NCBI GenBank assembly: GCA_002347565.1 | Contig: DDXR01000049.1 | Location: forward strand, 26,395-90,394 | Length of the DNA stretch: 64,000 nt | Direction of reading: 5' to 3' | Source of the DNA: a bacterium UBP2_UBA2255 | Lineage (GTDB): Bacteria; Edwardsbacteria; AC1; EtOH8 | Shown here: positions 18,088 through 26,777 of the stretch, in pieces | Position numbering within the stretch: position 1 is the stretch's first letter | Layout: every line of letters starts with the position of its first letter | Position numbers and translations under genes: made by a program | The notes under the pieces: model-generated | Seen by the model: only the letters and a program-made list of their open reading frames with translations | Database searches by the model: none | Told to the model about the DNA's origin: nothing

Positions 18088-19197
18088 GTGCTGTCGTTCC
18101 GCTGCACGGTGATCGGCGCGGGCGCGGTCGGCTTGGCCGTGGCCCGCGCGCTGGCATCGCGCCACCGCGGCGAGAACGACGTGCTGGTGGTCGAGCAGGG
18201 CCGGTCGTTCGGCACCGGGATCTCCAGCCGCAACAGCGAGGTGGTCCATTCGGGGCTCTATTATCCCAACGGCAGCCTCAAGCACCGGCTGTGCGTCGAA
18301 GGGCGGCGCGCCCTGTACCAGTACTGCGAGGCCAAGGGCGTCCCGTTCAACAAGTGCGGGAAACTGGTCGTCGCGGCCGATGCCGCCGAGGAGCCGGAGC
18401 TCGATATCCTGTTCGAGCAGGGCCGCCGCAACGGGATCGAGAACGTCGAGCGTCTGACCGGCGGACAGGCGGCGGCGCTGGAGCCGGACGTGCGGGCCAG
18501 CGCGGCGCTGTTCCTGGCCGAGACCGGCATCTTCGACACCCATTCCTACATGAAGGCGCTGGAATCGGACATCGCCGCGGACAACGGGACCGTTTCGTAC
18601 GACTCCGAGGTGGTGGCGCTCGAGCGCAGCGGCTCCGGGTACGTGCTGCGGCTGCGCTCCGGCGAGGAGTTCGGGTCGGCGATCGTGGTCAACTGCGGCG
18701 GGCTGGGCGCCCCGGACATCGCCCGAATGGTGGGGCTGGAGCCTGAGGCCATGCACCCCTGCAAGGGCTCGTACTTCGCCTACTCGGGCGGACACCGGGT
18801 CACCCACCTGGTTTACCCGATCCCGGAGAAGGGGTTGACCGGCCTGGGCGTGCACGCCACCATCGACCTGGCCGGCCGGCTGCGGTTCGGGCCGGATGTG
18901 GAGTACGTGGCATCGACCGACGACTTCACGGTGGACGAGCGCAAGCTGGAAGCGTTCCAGGGCGCGGCGCGGCGGCTGTTCCCCGCCATCGACGCCGCCC
19001 GGCTGGCGCCGGACCAGGCCGGGGTCCGCCCCAAGCTGCAGGGGCCGGGCGATGGCGAGGTCCGGGACTTCGTCATCCGGGACGAGATCGGCCGCGGGTT
19101 CCCGGGATTCGTCGACCTGCTGGGGATCGAGTCGCCAGGCCTGACGGCCAGCCTGGCGATCGGGGAGCAGGTGGCTGTTCTCCTCGAAAAGGCATGA
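18088..19197 (+). CDS. lhgO: L-2-hydroxyglutarate oxidase/dehydrogenase-like FAD enzyme (LhgO family)
   Basis: DAO-superfamily flavoenzyme oxidising L-2-hydroxyglutarate or a similar 2-hydroxy acid. The dinucleotide-binding site reads CTVIGAGAVGLAVARAL, then VVEQGRSFGTGISSRNSEVVHSGLYYP-type sequence typical of LhgO (SRNSEVVHSGLYY). The substrate-domain segment CKGSYFAYSG and the C-terminal FAD contact IESPGLTASLAIG are also seen. GTG at 18088 lies 4 bases after the previous stop. At 369 residues it is slightly shorter than E. coli LhgO. A hairpin-rich gap and a strong promoter follow, so this ends a unit. Confidence 0.85.
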   Translation: MLSFRCTVIGAGAVGLAVARALASRHRGENDVLVVEQGRSFGTGISSRNSEVVHSGLYYPNGSLKHRLCVEGRRALYQYCEAKGVPFNKCGKLVVAADAAEEPELDILFEQGRRNGIENVERLTGGQAAALEPDVRASAALFLAETGIFDTHSYMKALESDIAADNGTVSYDSEVVALERSGSGYVLRLRSGEEFGSAIVVNCGGLGAPDIARMVGLEPEAMHPCKGSYFAYSGGHRVTHLVYPIPEKGLTGLGVHATIDLAGRLRFGPDVEYVASTDDFTVDERKLEAFQGAARRLFPAIDAARLAPDQAGVRPKLQGPGDGEVRDFVIRDEIGRGFPGFVDLLGIESPGLTASLAIGEQVAVLLEKA

Positions 19198-19204
19198 CAC
19201 CTCC

Positions 19205-19250
19205 CTTGACCCTCCCCGAAAGCGTTCGGGGAGGGTAGGGTGGGGTCAAG
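19205..19250. repeat. Nested palindromic element
   Basis: Eight bases CTTGACCC (19205-19212) are inverted at 19243-19250. Inside, an 11-bp perfect stem (19210-19220 with 19225-19235) closes on AGCG, followed by GTAGGGTGGGG. It begins 8 bases after the lhgO stop. There is no T-run, so it is either a poor terminator or a REP-like intergenic repeat. Confidence 0.55.
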
Positions 19251-19266
19251 ATATTGCATTAAGTGC

Positions 19267-19295
19267 TTGACAAATCAGGCATTCTGATGTAAAAT
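19267..19295 (+). promoter_or_regulatory. Near-consensus promoter of the polysaccharide locus
   Basis: A perfect TTGACA at 19267-19272 and TAAAAT at 19290-19295 with a 17-bp spacer, one of the best promoters in the window. It lies 349 bp before the Wza-like gene and immediately before a structured leader with its own terminator. Transcription should begin near 19302. Confidence 0.8.
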
Positions 19296-19301
19296 ATCCC
19301 A

Positions 19302-19490
19302 GAATTATTAATCCAAGGGAGCGTACGGGCGAGAGCGTTAAAGTCGGCGGTTTTCGGACATTCTGACATACCTTCGAAAGCTCGGGATTGCTCGAAACCC
19401 CGCTTTGGCGCCCCGTATCCAAGCTTCTTTGGAGACAAAGGATCGCGTATTCCTTTGCCGGGCGCCGTTTAGCGGCCGCCCGGTTTTTTT
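19302..19490 (+). promoter_or_regulatory. Structured leader RNA with riboswitch/attenuator-like architecture
   Basis: Downstream of a near-consensus promoter, a long-range helix pairs 19313-19322 with 19423-19432 (10 bp with two G-U pairs), continued by TACGGG 19324-19329 with CCCGTA 19412-19417. This closes a domain of about 120 nt that contains smaller stems (for example TTCGA 19373-19377 with TCGAA 19392-19396). The 3' strand of the closing helix can instead pair as CTTTG-GAGA-CAAAG (19427-19440), and CAAAGGA 19436-19442 can alternatively pair with TCCTTTG 19451-19457, directly before an intrinsic terminator. These exclusive pairings are what an expression platform looks like. I recognise no known riboswitch family in it; the ligand or signal is unknown. 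Confidence 0.6.
19457..19490 (+). terminator. Intrinsic terminator inside the polysaccharide leader
   Basis: A GC-rich stem pairs CCGGGCGCCG (19458-19467) with CGGCCGCCCGG (19473-19483), one bulge, loop TTTAG, followed by seven T residues (19484-19490). It lies about 155 nt downstream of the predicted start and 153 bp before the first gene, so it must be read through or prevented for the locus to be expressed. Confidence 0.85.
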
Positions 19491-19643
19491 ATCCTATGAA
19501 CTGCAGTGCATCGAGCAGCCCGCCGCAGGTCGAGTGGCCGCCATCTCGATATGAACCGGTATAGGTTCTACTCGATGTGCGGCTGTATCGAGACCCGGCG
19601 GGCATATCGAGAGGCGCGGCCAACAACTATCACCGGAGAGAAC

Positions 19644-20597
19644 ATGCCTAAACACAGGGATTTGATCATGAGACATCGCATCATTGTTGTCGCATCGATA
19701 GCCTTGATGCTCGTCCTGGCCGTGCCGGCGTTCTCCCAGAAGACGATCATCCCCCAGATCGGCCTGGACTGGACCCGGGAGCGACCGGCGATCAAGGTGC
19801 AGGTGCTGGGCCAGGTGCGCAACCCCGGGCTCCACACCCTGCAGGCGTACGACCGGCTGGCCAGCGCCGTGGGCGCGGCCGGCGGGCCGAACGAGCAGGC
19901 GTCGATCCGCTCGGTGATCCTGATGCGCGACGGCAAGGCGATCGATACGCTCGACCTGTACCAGTACATGACCCAGAACGACCAGTCCCAGAACCCCGAG
20001 GTCAAAGACGGGGACATCGTGTTCTTTCCCCTGGCCACCAACATGGTCACGGTCTTCGGCCAGGTGTTCAAGCCGGGGAAGTACGAGATCAAGCCGGGCG
20101 AGCGGCTGATGGACCTGGTCATCATGGCCGGCGGTTTCACGCCATTCTCGACCCGCGAGGACATCAAGGTCCAGAACATAGCCCGGCCGGACAGCGTGAT
20201 AAGCATCAACGTCAAGCGGTTCGCCCTGGACCGCGACCCGGCGTTGAACATCGAGCTCAAGGCCGGCGACATCGTTACCGTGCCGACCACCCCGACCACC
20301 GTTACCGTGGTGGGACAGGTGCAGAAGGGCGGCACCTTCCCGTACGAGCCGGGAACGCTGCTGTCGTACTACCTGGGCATGGCCGGCGGGTACGCCGAGC
20401 GGGCCAGCACCGGGAACATCCGCATCAACCGCTGGGGCGGCAAGACGGTCAAGGGCAGGGAGAGCACCATCATGGAGCCGGGCGACGTGGTTGTGGTGGG
20501 GGAGATGCAGATCAAGGGCTGGCGCGACTACATCAACCTGATCGCCCAGGTGGCGACCACGGGTTTCATTGTATGGCAAGTTGCACGGGTACAATAG
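19644..20597 (+). CDS. Polysaccharide export protein, Wza/SLBB type
   Basis: Periplasmic/outer-membrane component of capsule or exopolysaccharide export. A signal-like N-terminus (RHRIIVVASIALMLVLAVPAFS) runs to about residue 32 with no lipobox cysteine. Three SLBB-type repeats follow, each opening with a VxGQVxxPG pattern: VQVLGQVRNPGLHTL, VTVFGQVFKPGKYEI and VTVVGQVQKGGTFPY. The last 20 residues form a hydrophobic helix (YINLIAQVATTGFIVWQVAR), a possible C-terminal anchor. ATG at 19644 has GGAG 5 bases upstream; longer in-frame starts would put non-conserved sequence before the signal. First gene behind the leader/terminator. Confidence 0.87.
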   Translation: MPKHRDLIMRHRIIVVASIALMLVLAVPAFSQKTIIPQIGLDWTRERPAIKVQVLGQVRNPGLHTLQAYDRLASAVGAAGGPNEQASIRSVILMRDGKAIDTLDLYQYMTQNDQSQNPEVKDGDIVFFPLATNMVTVFGQVFKPGKYEIKPGERLMDLVIMAGGFTPFSTREDIKVQNIARPDSVISINVKRFALDRDPALNIELKAGDIVTVPTTPTTVTVVGQVQKGGTFPYEPGTLLSYYLGMAGGYAERASTGNIRINRWGGKTVKGRESTIMEPGDVVVVGEMQIKGWRDYINLIAQVATTGFIVWQVARVQ

Positions 20598-20605
20598 GAG
20601 GGACT

Positions 20606-21805
20606 ATGTTCAACAGCTTCTACGACGTCCTGGTGGTACTGGTCAAGAACCGGCGGATGATCCTCTGGAACACTGCTGGATTCACGGTCTTAGCTCTCGT
20701 ACTGAGCCTGGTGATTCCTAACAAATATAAAGCCACGGCCACCTTGATGCCTCCGGTTTCACAAGGATCGAACAATTTAATGTCGATGGCGTTGCGGGGG
20801 AATTTCATGTCCGCTGATCCCGAGATCGGCGGCACCGGGTTCATGCCGGGCATGGTCACACCATCGGACGTGTTTGCCTTCATGCTCGAGAGCGGTACTG
20901 TAGCTGACATCGTCATCCGGGAATGCGATTTGGTCAACCACTACAAGCAGACGAAAACCTTCGTTAATAAACAGGACAAGGCGATGTACAACATCGCCAA
21001 GAAACTGAAGAAAGCCACCAAGGTCAAGGTCACGGACGAACGGTTCATCATCATCACGGTCGAGGACAAGAGCAAGACCAAGGCGGCCGAGATCGCCAAC
21101 AAGTACGGCGAGGCGCTGGACCGGGTCTACGCCAAAATGACCATGACCCAGGGCGGCAAGATGCGGGAGTTCATCGAGAGAAGGTTGGGGCAGGAGGAAC
21201 TCCTGCTGCGACAGACCGAGGACTCACTAAAACGGTTCCAGCAGCGTTACCGGACAATCTCGTTGGGCGACGAAATGAAGGCCGTTATCGAGATGTCGGC
21301 CACGCTGGAGGCCAAGATCATCAGCCAGAAGATCGAGCTGGACGCCATCAAGTCGTACGCCACAGCGGACAATACCCAGGTGAAAGTGATGGAGAACCAG
21401 ATCCAGAAATCTCAACAGGAGCTGAACCAGCTGGTCGGCGGCAGCCGTGGCAACACGCTGTTCGTCTCGTTCGCCAAGGCCCCCGAGATCGGTGCCATGA
21501 TGGGCCAGCTGACCCGGGATGTGCGGATCCACCAGGAGCTGTATGCGCTGCTGGTGCAGCAGCTGGAGCAAGCGAAAATATTGGAGGCCAAGGATACGCC
21601 CAAGGTTCAGTTCCTGGAACGCGCGGCGCCGCCGTACCGGAAGAGCTGGCCCAAGCGGTCGCTTCTAACGGCACTGGGATTAATCGCTGGACTGGTGAGC
21701 AGCATCGTCGCGATACTGGTGGCTCGCAGAATTGAGGCGTTCTTGACGGATTCCGGCCGCAGAGGTCAATTGGCGGAATTCAAGAAGATGCTTACAGCCA
21801 AGTGA
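20606..21805 (+). CDS. Chain-length determinant (Wzz-family) polysaccharide co-polymerase
   Basis: Inner-membrane protein controlling polymer length or export, partner of the exporter upstream. Membrane segment near residues 18-40 (NRRMILWNTAGFTVLALVLS), a large periplasmic coiled-coil-rich region (residues ~150-330) and a second membrane segment near the C-terminus (SLLTALGLIAGLVSSIVAIL). The preceding motif FLERAAPPYRKSWPKR is the proline-rich PxxP region of Wzz proteins. No tyrosine-kinase domain is attached. ATG at 20606 has an excellent AGGAGGGA. 399 residues. Confidence 0.87.
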   Translation: MFNSFYDVLVVLVKNRRMILWNTAGFTVLALVLSLVIPNKYKATATLMPPVSQGSNNLMSMALRGNFMSADPEIGGTGFMPGMVTPSDVFAFMLESGTVADIVIRECDLVNHYKQTKTFVNKQDKAMYNIAKKLKKATKVKVTDERFIIITVEDKSKTKAAEIANKYGEALDRVYAKMTMTQGGKMREFIERRLGQEELLLRQTEDSLKRFQQRYRTISLGDEMKAVIEMSATLEAKIISQKIELDAIKSYATADNTQVKVMENQIQKSQQELNQLVGGSRGNTLFVSFAKAPEIGAMMGQLTRDVRIHQELYALLVQQLEQAKILEAKDTPKVQFLERAAPPYRKSWPKRSLLTALGLIAGLVSSIVAILVARRIEAFLTDSGRRGQLAEFKKMLTAK

Positions 21806-21827
21806 TGCGACTGGAAGTACAATCGCC

Positions 21828-23189
21828 GTGCCCTTCTATCGAGCGATGATGAAACGATTTCGGCACACCGTTGCTATTGCCTTGGGGTCCGCCCTGCTGC
21901 TGCTCGCTGTCTTTCAACAGTGGATCGTGCTGGGACTATTGTTCGGCATTAGCATCGCAGTGTCGCTTTTCTTAAAGATGCACACCAGACCGGAAATCAT
22001 CCTTACGGTTTGCATGATACTTGGATTTGCACCTTCGCCATCGCGGTATTTCGGGTATGTGCTTTTTATGCTTGTCGCATTTGAACTGCTGTCTCGTCGC
22101 GGACCGAATGCTCCGTGGAGGAACACGATTGATGTCGTTACTGTCGCCTGGTCTTGCATTGTTCTGTTTGGTCTCTTAACCGTACCACGGTGGCAGTTGC
22201 CTTTGGAAGGAATACAGTGGTCGCTGTCATTAGGATTGATGCCTCTTATTACTTATCTCATGGTCGGAGGTGGTATTTTGCGACCTGAGGAGTTGCGATG
22301 GATATTGGACAGGGGATTGCCGCTCGTATTTTTGTTCGTTGTTGGTGAGACACTTATCGCTGCGATAATCATCGCTGTTCAACAGCAATCCCTCAATAAC
22401 TGGGTAGGTATTTATAGTTTTAGGAAACTGATGATACCGGACAATGGCAGCAACAGGCTGGCCGCACTGCTCGTCTTTATATCGGTGTTCAATTACACCA
22501 AGAACGTCACATGCCGCCGTGAGATGGCAAGTGAAACAAGAACAGTGATAGTATCGCTCGTAGCATTGGGACTGTCATTGTTGATCATGTCGCGCGGAGC
22601 GATCGTCGGCCTTGGTGTCGCAATAGCGGCATTCGTGTTGGGAAAGATTATCAAAGATAGACGGATCAGCGTAGTGCCGATAATTGTAATGATGCTGGTC
22701 CTATTTGTGGTTGCGAAGCCCTTCATTGATGAAGTAATATTCCGAATGCAGAACGTTCGATTTGACATGTCAACGCTCTATCGTCTCGGCATGTGGCAGC
22801 AAAGCATTCTGTCTATCGGCAGGAACCTGGTGATCGGGTCGGGGCCCGGTCAACGGTCGTACGATATCATGAACGAGCAGCACGAGGACCCCCATAACAT
22901 GGTGCTACGCTATGGCGTAGAATACGGCGGCATAGCGGCACTGCTGATAGTGGTCATCCTGCTCTACCCGGTGATCCTTTACATAAGGCTGTTCCGCCGC
23001 GACCCTTCGTACGCGAAAAAACTATTTCTTGTGTTCAGCCCCGCGTTACTCGGTGTCACCGTTCACGCCCAGATGGATTTTGTGATAACGTCAAAGAGTT
23101 TCGGCCCGCTTTATTGGTTGGTTTGGTCGATGCAATTGCGGGCATTGCGAGACCATGATGACGGACGACTGATCAATACGTCGTCGTAG
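21828..23189 (+). CDS. O-antigen polymerase/ligase-type membrane protein (Wzy/WaaL-like)
   Basis: Multi-pass inner-membrane protein with about 11 hydrophobic segments; probable polymerase or ligase of the polysaccharide. A large periplasmic loop before the last third carries RLGMWQQSILSIGRN, GSGPG and QHEDPHNMVLRYGVEYGG, the H-N region typical of the Wzy_C family. Start GTG 21828 is used; ATG at 21846 or 21849 would also work. From this gene on, codon use shifts toward A/T-ending codons, marking the start of the less GC-rich island. Confidence 0.82.
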   Translation: MPFYRAMMKRFRHTVAIALGSALLLLAVFQQWIVLGLLFGISIAVSLFLKMHTRPEIILTVCMILGFAPSPSRYFGYVLFMLVAFELLSRRGPNAPWRNTIDVVTVAWSCIVLFGLLTVPRWQLPLEGIQWSLSLGLMPLITYLMVGGGILRPEELRWILDRGLPLVFLFVVGETLIAAIIIAVQQQSLNNWVGIYSFRKLMIPDNGSNRLAALLVFISVFNYTKNVTCRREMASETRTVIVSLVALGLSLLIMSRGAIVGLGVAIAAFVLGKIIKDRRISVVPIIVMMLVLFVVAKPFIDEVIFRMQNVRFDMSTLYRLGMWQQSILSIGRNLVIGSGPGQRSYDIMNEQHEDPHNMVLRYGVEYGGIAALLIVVILLYPVILYIRLFRRDPSYAKKLFLVFSPALLGVTVHAQMDFVITSKSFGPLYWLVWSMQLRALRDHDDGRLINTSS

Positions 23190-23196
23190 TATTGCG

Positions 23197-24456
23197 ATGA
23201 AAGCCTACAGAACTATTTGGGAAAACCTGCTGTCGTTGCTGGGTCTCCAGGTCGTTAATTACCTGCTGCCGTTGGTGTCTTTCCCGTACATCGTGCGAGT
23301 TGTGGGGATCGATGGATTTGGGTTGTTCTCATTCATATTTTCGATAAACCAGTACTTTGTCATTCTAACCGATTACGGATTTAACCTGACAGCGACGCGT
23401 GATATTTCGATAGCTCGGCATGAACCGCAAAGGGTCTCGGAGATATTTTCGGCAGTGATCATCATTAAGTCTTTGTTCTTGCTTGCCAGCATAATATTGA
23501 TGACCGGCGCAGTGCTGATGGTCCCAAAACTTCACGAGCATTGGACGTTGTACATGCTGTCGATGCTCAGCGTACTAGGGAATGTTTTATTTCCGGTATG
23601 GTTCTTCCAAGGCGTCGAACTTACCAAATACATCGCGGTCATCAATGGCGCAGTTAAACTGGTAGCAACGGCCTGTATCTTTTTATTTGTAAAGGTGGGC
23701 AGTGATCTCTCGGTGTTAGTGTTCATCCAGTCAGTTGGCGTTGTCGTGGCCGGTGTGGCATCGCTTCTCCTGATCTGGCGGCAGCGATCGGTGCGATTGG
23801 TGTGGCCGAGCAGCGGGACGATCACGCGGATGATGCGGTCCGGTCGCGAAGTGTTCCTGACGATCATATCCTCGACCTTGGTCAACAACACCAACATATT
23901 TTTACTCGGCATGTTAACGGACAACATGACGGTAGGGTTCTTTTCGATCGCCGATCGGATCGTTCGGGTGTTCATATCGCTTTGCGCACCGGTCAGCACC
24001 GCAATATTCCCTTACGTGAGTAAAGGCTTTGGCGAAGATCGAAAGAAGACGATGTCTTTCCTGCGGCGAGTATTGACCATCGGGGGGTTAGCTTTCGGTT
24101 GTTTTGTAATGGTCCTATTGATTGCGCCGGACCTGCTGGTGCGAATCGTCACCGGCAGTGATTCGTCGCGGATAAGCCTGCTGGTAAGAATCATGTCTGT
24201 GGTGCCGCTCAGCATATTCATTGACAACCTATATGGAACACAAATATTGATCAACGTCGGAAGGACATCTGATTTTCTCAAAGCGGTCTTCATTCCTGGT
24301 GTGTTATCAGTATTGGCCGCTTTGGTAGTGTACCCTGTCTTTAAGGATCTCGGGGCGGCAGTGGTATTCACTGTCGCTGAGCTGATGATCTTGGTATTCA
24401 TGATTCACTATGTGCGAGGGCAGCAGCTGTACCTGGTTCGGGATGGGTGGTTATGA
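23197..24456 (+). CDS. Polysaccharide flippase (Wzx/MATE-like transporter)
   Basis: Moves lipid-linked repeat units across the inner membrane. About 12 hydrophobic segments in 419 residues; the N-terminus NLLSLLGLQVVNYLLPLVSFPYI with PYIVRVVGIDGFGLFSF is characteristic of the polysaccharide transporter family (PST/Wzx). ATG lies 7 bases after the polymerase stop. Its stop overlaps the next gene as ATGA. Moderately AT-rich compared with the flanks, suggesting joint transfer with the polymerase. Confidence 0.88.
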   Translation: MKAYRTIWENLLSLLGLQVVNYLLPLVSFPYIVRVVGIDGFGLFSFIFSINQYFVILTDYGFNLTATRDISIARHEPQRVSEIFSAVIIIKSLFLLASIILMTGAVLMVPKLHEHWTLYMLSMLSVLGNVLFPVWFFQGVELTKYIAVINGAVKLVATACIFLFVKVGSDLSVLVFIQSVGVVVAGVASLLLIWRQRSVRLVWPSSGTITRMMRSGREVFLTIISSTLVNNTNIFLLGMLTDNMTVGFFSIADRIVRVFISLCAPVSTAIFPYVSKGFGEDRKKTMSFLRRVLTIGGLAFGCFVMVLLIAPDLLVRIVTGSDSSRISLLVRIMSVVPLSIFIDNLYGTQILINVGRTSDFLKAVFIPGVLSVLAALVVYPVFKDLGAAVVFTVAELMILVFMIHYVRGQQLYLVRDGWL

Positions 24457-25700
24457 AGATCGCCGTCTGGCACAACCTGCCGCATGGTGGAGGGCGTCGC
24501 GCCCTGCAGGACCATATCGCCGGACTTGCCTCGCGAGGGCATACCGTCAAAATCTGGCAGCCATCGGATGTGGCGCCACTCAATCTGCGAAAGGGGATAG
24601 CAGCTGAGCTCACACTTGTCGATCATCATTCCACATACCGGTCGGATGCTCCCTCGCCGAGAGGACTCATGCGACTGGTGGCGTATCAGCAGACCATTGC
24701 GACCCTCAATCGGAACGCGGCCGTAACCGCGTCGATGATACACCGGTCCGGTTGCGATGTACTCTTCGCCAATACCTGCCGGTTTATGGGTTCCCCGTTC
24801 ATTGGAAGGCATGTGGAAATACCCTCGCTGCTGTACCTACAAGAGCCGTGCCGCGTACACTATGAAGCTATGCCTGAGAACCCATGGGCGGCCCCAGGCA
24901 GATTGACACGTGCCGGGAATTCGGCTCATGCGCTCGCCCGGCGTATGGAGAACGCCGTCAAGGTCTATGCTTACCGGCGAAAAGTGCGCGAGGAGATTGA
25001 GAACGCGCGGTCGTACCACCGAATCTTGGTCAACTCGTGCTATAGCCGCGAAAGCATCCTACGGGCTTATGGCATTGAAGCATCTGTGTGCTACCTGGGG
25101 GTTGATACCGAGTTGTTCCATATGCAAGGTTCCCCGAATCGCCTGCACATGATCCTGACGGTCGGATCGGTCACCCGGCTGAAGCGCATCGATGCGGTTC
25201 TTGATGCTTTGGCCCTGGTGAGGCATCCGAGGCCGCGGTATGTGATCGTCGCCAGTACCTACGATGAGGATTATTGCCGGGAGCTCGTGAGGAACGCATC
25301 AAGGCACGGCATCGAGTTCGAGTTGCGACGGAACGTCCCAGACGATGAACTTGTATCGTTGCTCTGCCGGGCCAAGGCGGTCGTGTACGCACCACGATTG
25401 GAACCGTTCGGGTACGGACCTCTTGAAGCCAACGCGTGCGCCACACCTGCGATCGGTATTGATGAAGGCGGGCTGCGGGAGACAATCGTCAACGGCGAGA
25501 CTGGTGTGCTCGTCGAAAATGAACCCCGACATATCGCAGATGCTATCGAGATGTTGTGCCAGGACAGAGAGGCTCGCGAACGCCTCGGCGCACGAGGCAG
25601 AGAGTACGTTATGGAGCGGTGGACGCTCCAGGCCGCGAACGAAAGACTCGCGGCTCATCTGGATCAGATCGTGGTACGATTTCCCGCAGGTGGAAGATGA
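24453..25700 (+). CDS. Glycosyltransferase family 4
   Basis: Retaining GT-B sugar transferase building the polysaccharide repeat. N-terminus MKIAVWHNLPHGGGRRALQD (donor/acceptor glycine loop), donor domain with VGSVTRLKRIDAVLDAL, YAPRLEPFGYGPLEANACAT (E-x7-E motif) and GIDEGGLRETIVNGETG. The ATG at 24453 overlaps the flippase stop (ATGA), preferred over GTG 24447. 415 residues, normal for the family. Confidence 0.87.
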   Translation: MKIAVWHNLPHGGGRRALQDHIAGLASRGHTVKIWQPSDVAPLNLRKGIAAELTLVDHHSTYRSDAPSPRGLMRLVAYQQTIATLNRNAAVTASMIHRSGCDVLFANTCRFMGSPFIGRHVEIPSLLYLQEPCRVHYEAMPENPWAAPGRLTRAGNSAHALARRMENAVKVYAYRRKVREEIENARSYHRILVNSCYSRESILRAYGIEASVCYLGVDTELFHMQGSPNRLHMILTVGSVTRLKRIDAVLDALALVRHPRPRYVIVASTYDEDYCRELVRNASRHGIEFELRRNVPDDELVSLLCRAKAVVYAPRLEPFGYGPLEANACATPAIGIDEGGLRETIVNGETGVLVENEPRHIADAIEMLCQDREARERLGARGREYVMERWTLQAANERLAAHLDQIVVRFPAGGR

Positions 25701-25704
25701 CGCT

Positions 25705-26649
25705 ATGGCGAATCATGCGACGGTTATAACAGTCTATCATGATGGGATGCCTGCGCTGCTCCAAATGATCGCAAGCGTCTACACACACCACGCGTTGATT
25801 GCTGATGTGATCATCGTGAATAACTCTAACGAAAGAATCGATCATCTGTCTCAGAAGAGGCACGGCGCGCCGTTCCGGGTCCGCATCATCGAGTCAGGCC
25901 GTAACATCGGATTCGGTGCCGCGAACAACCTCGCACTACGCAGGACCCAGACCGATTACGTGCTGTTGCTAAACCCTGACGCGCAATTAACCGGTGGATT
26001 TCTAGAAGCCGCGATAGTCATGATGGACGAACGACCGGAGATAGCGGCGGTAGGCCCGAAACTGGTCGATTTCTATGGCAACCCTCATGCATCCGCGTTC
26101 ACTTCCCCTTCCTGCGCATCGTACTTTATCGATGCGTTCGCGCTGGGACGCTTTGTCGATAGAAGGCGTACGCCCGCGCGCGAAATCAACCTCTGCGGTT
26201 ACCTGTGCGAGACAGCTGATTGGCTGTGTGGCGCAGCGGTGGTCCTCCGGCGAAAAGTTCTCGACCAGATAGGGAGGTTCGATGAAGACTATTTCCTGTA
26301 TTATGAAGACACCGACCTGTTCATGCGCATCCGAATGAACGGATCAGTTGTGATGCATTGCCCCCAGTTTATAGTGCGGCACGTTGGCCGGAACGAGGAT
26401 GGGCTTTATTGCGACAAGTTCAATTCAAGCACACGGATCGTGCACCATAGCAGAAGCGTGCTGACATATTGGCGTAAGCACGGCCGACAGCAAATGCCGA
26501 TCGTTCGGGCTATCTTGTGCGCCAGCTCCATCTTCAAGTTTTGGACATGGGCGTTGTTGATGCTGATCTCGAGAAAGACTGGATTCACGGCTGTGCGCCA
26601 GCGCCTGCGGGGGTATGCCGAAGCCGCTGCGATCGCCTTGTTCGAATGA
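25705..26649 (+). CDS. Glycosyltransferase family 2 (rhamnosyltransferase-like)
   Basis: GT-A transferase resembling the dTDP-rhamnosyl/galactofuranosyl group. Motifs: TVITVYHDGMPALLQMIAS at the start, VIIVNNSN, ESGRNIGFGAANNLALR (N-x-GFGxANN is typical), LLLNPDAQLTGG in the metal site and FDEDYFLYYEDTDLFMRIR as the catalytic-base region. ATG 25705 was chosen; GTG 25690 would overlap the previous gene. A C-terminal hydrophobic segment (SSIFKFWTWALLMLI) may associate with the membrane. Followed by a region with a broken gene. Confidence 0.86.
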   Translation: MANHATVITVYHDGMPALLQMIASVYTHHALIADVIIVNNSNERIDHLSQKRHGAPFRVRIIESGRNIGFGAANNLALRRTQTDYVLLLNPDAQLTGGFLEAAIVMMDERPEIAAVGPKLVDFYGNPHASAFTSPSCASYFIDAFALGRFVDRRRTPAREINLCGYLCETADWLCGAAVVLRRKVLDQIGRFDEDYFLYYEDTDLFMRIRMNGSVVMHCPQFIVRHVGRNEDGLYCDKFNSSTRIVHHSRSVLTYWRKHGRQQMPIVRAILCASSIFKFWTWALLMLISRKTGFTAVRQRLRGYAEAAAIALFE

Positions 26650-26777
26650 TACACCCATAAAAAGCCCACGTCATTGTTCTGGAATACGTGCCCGTTTGGG
26701 AAATCTGCAAACGACACGAGCGAAGATACCTATGGTTTTTCGGCTGTAGTGCGCCACCAGCCTATAGCAGTATAGCT

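Noticed and set aside
19316..19327. Similarity of GGGAGCGTACGG to the ops element (RfaH recruitment, GGCGGTAGCGTG)
   Set aside because: Only the AGCGT core matches, no RfaH/LoaP-type gene is in the window, and the bases are better explained as one strand of the leader's closing helix.
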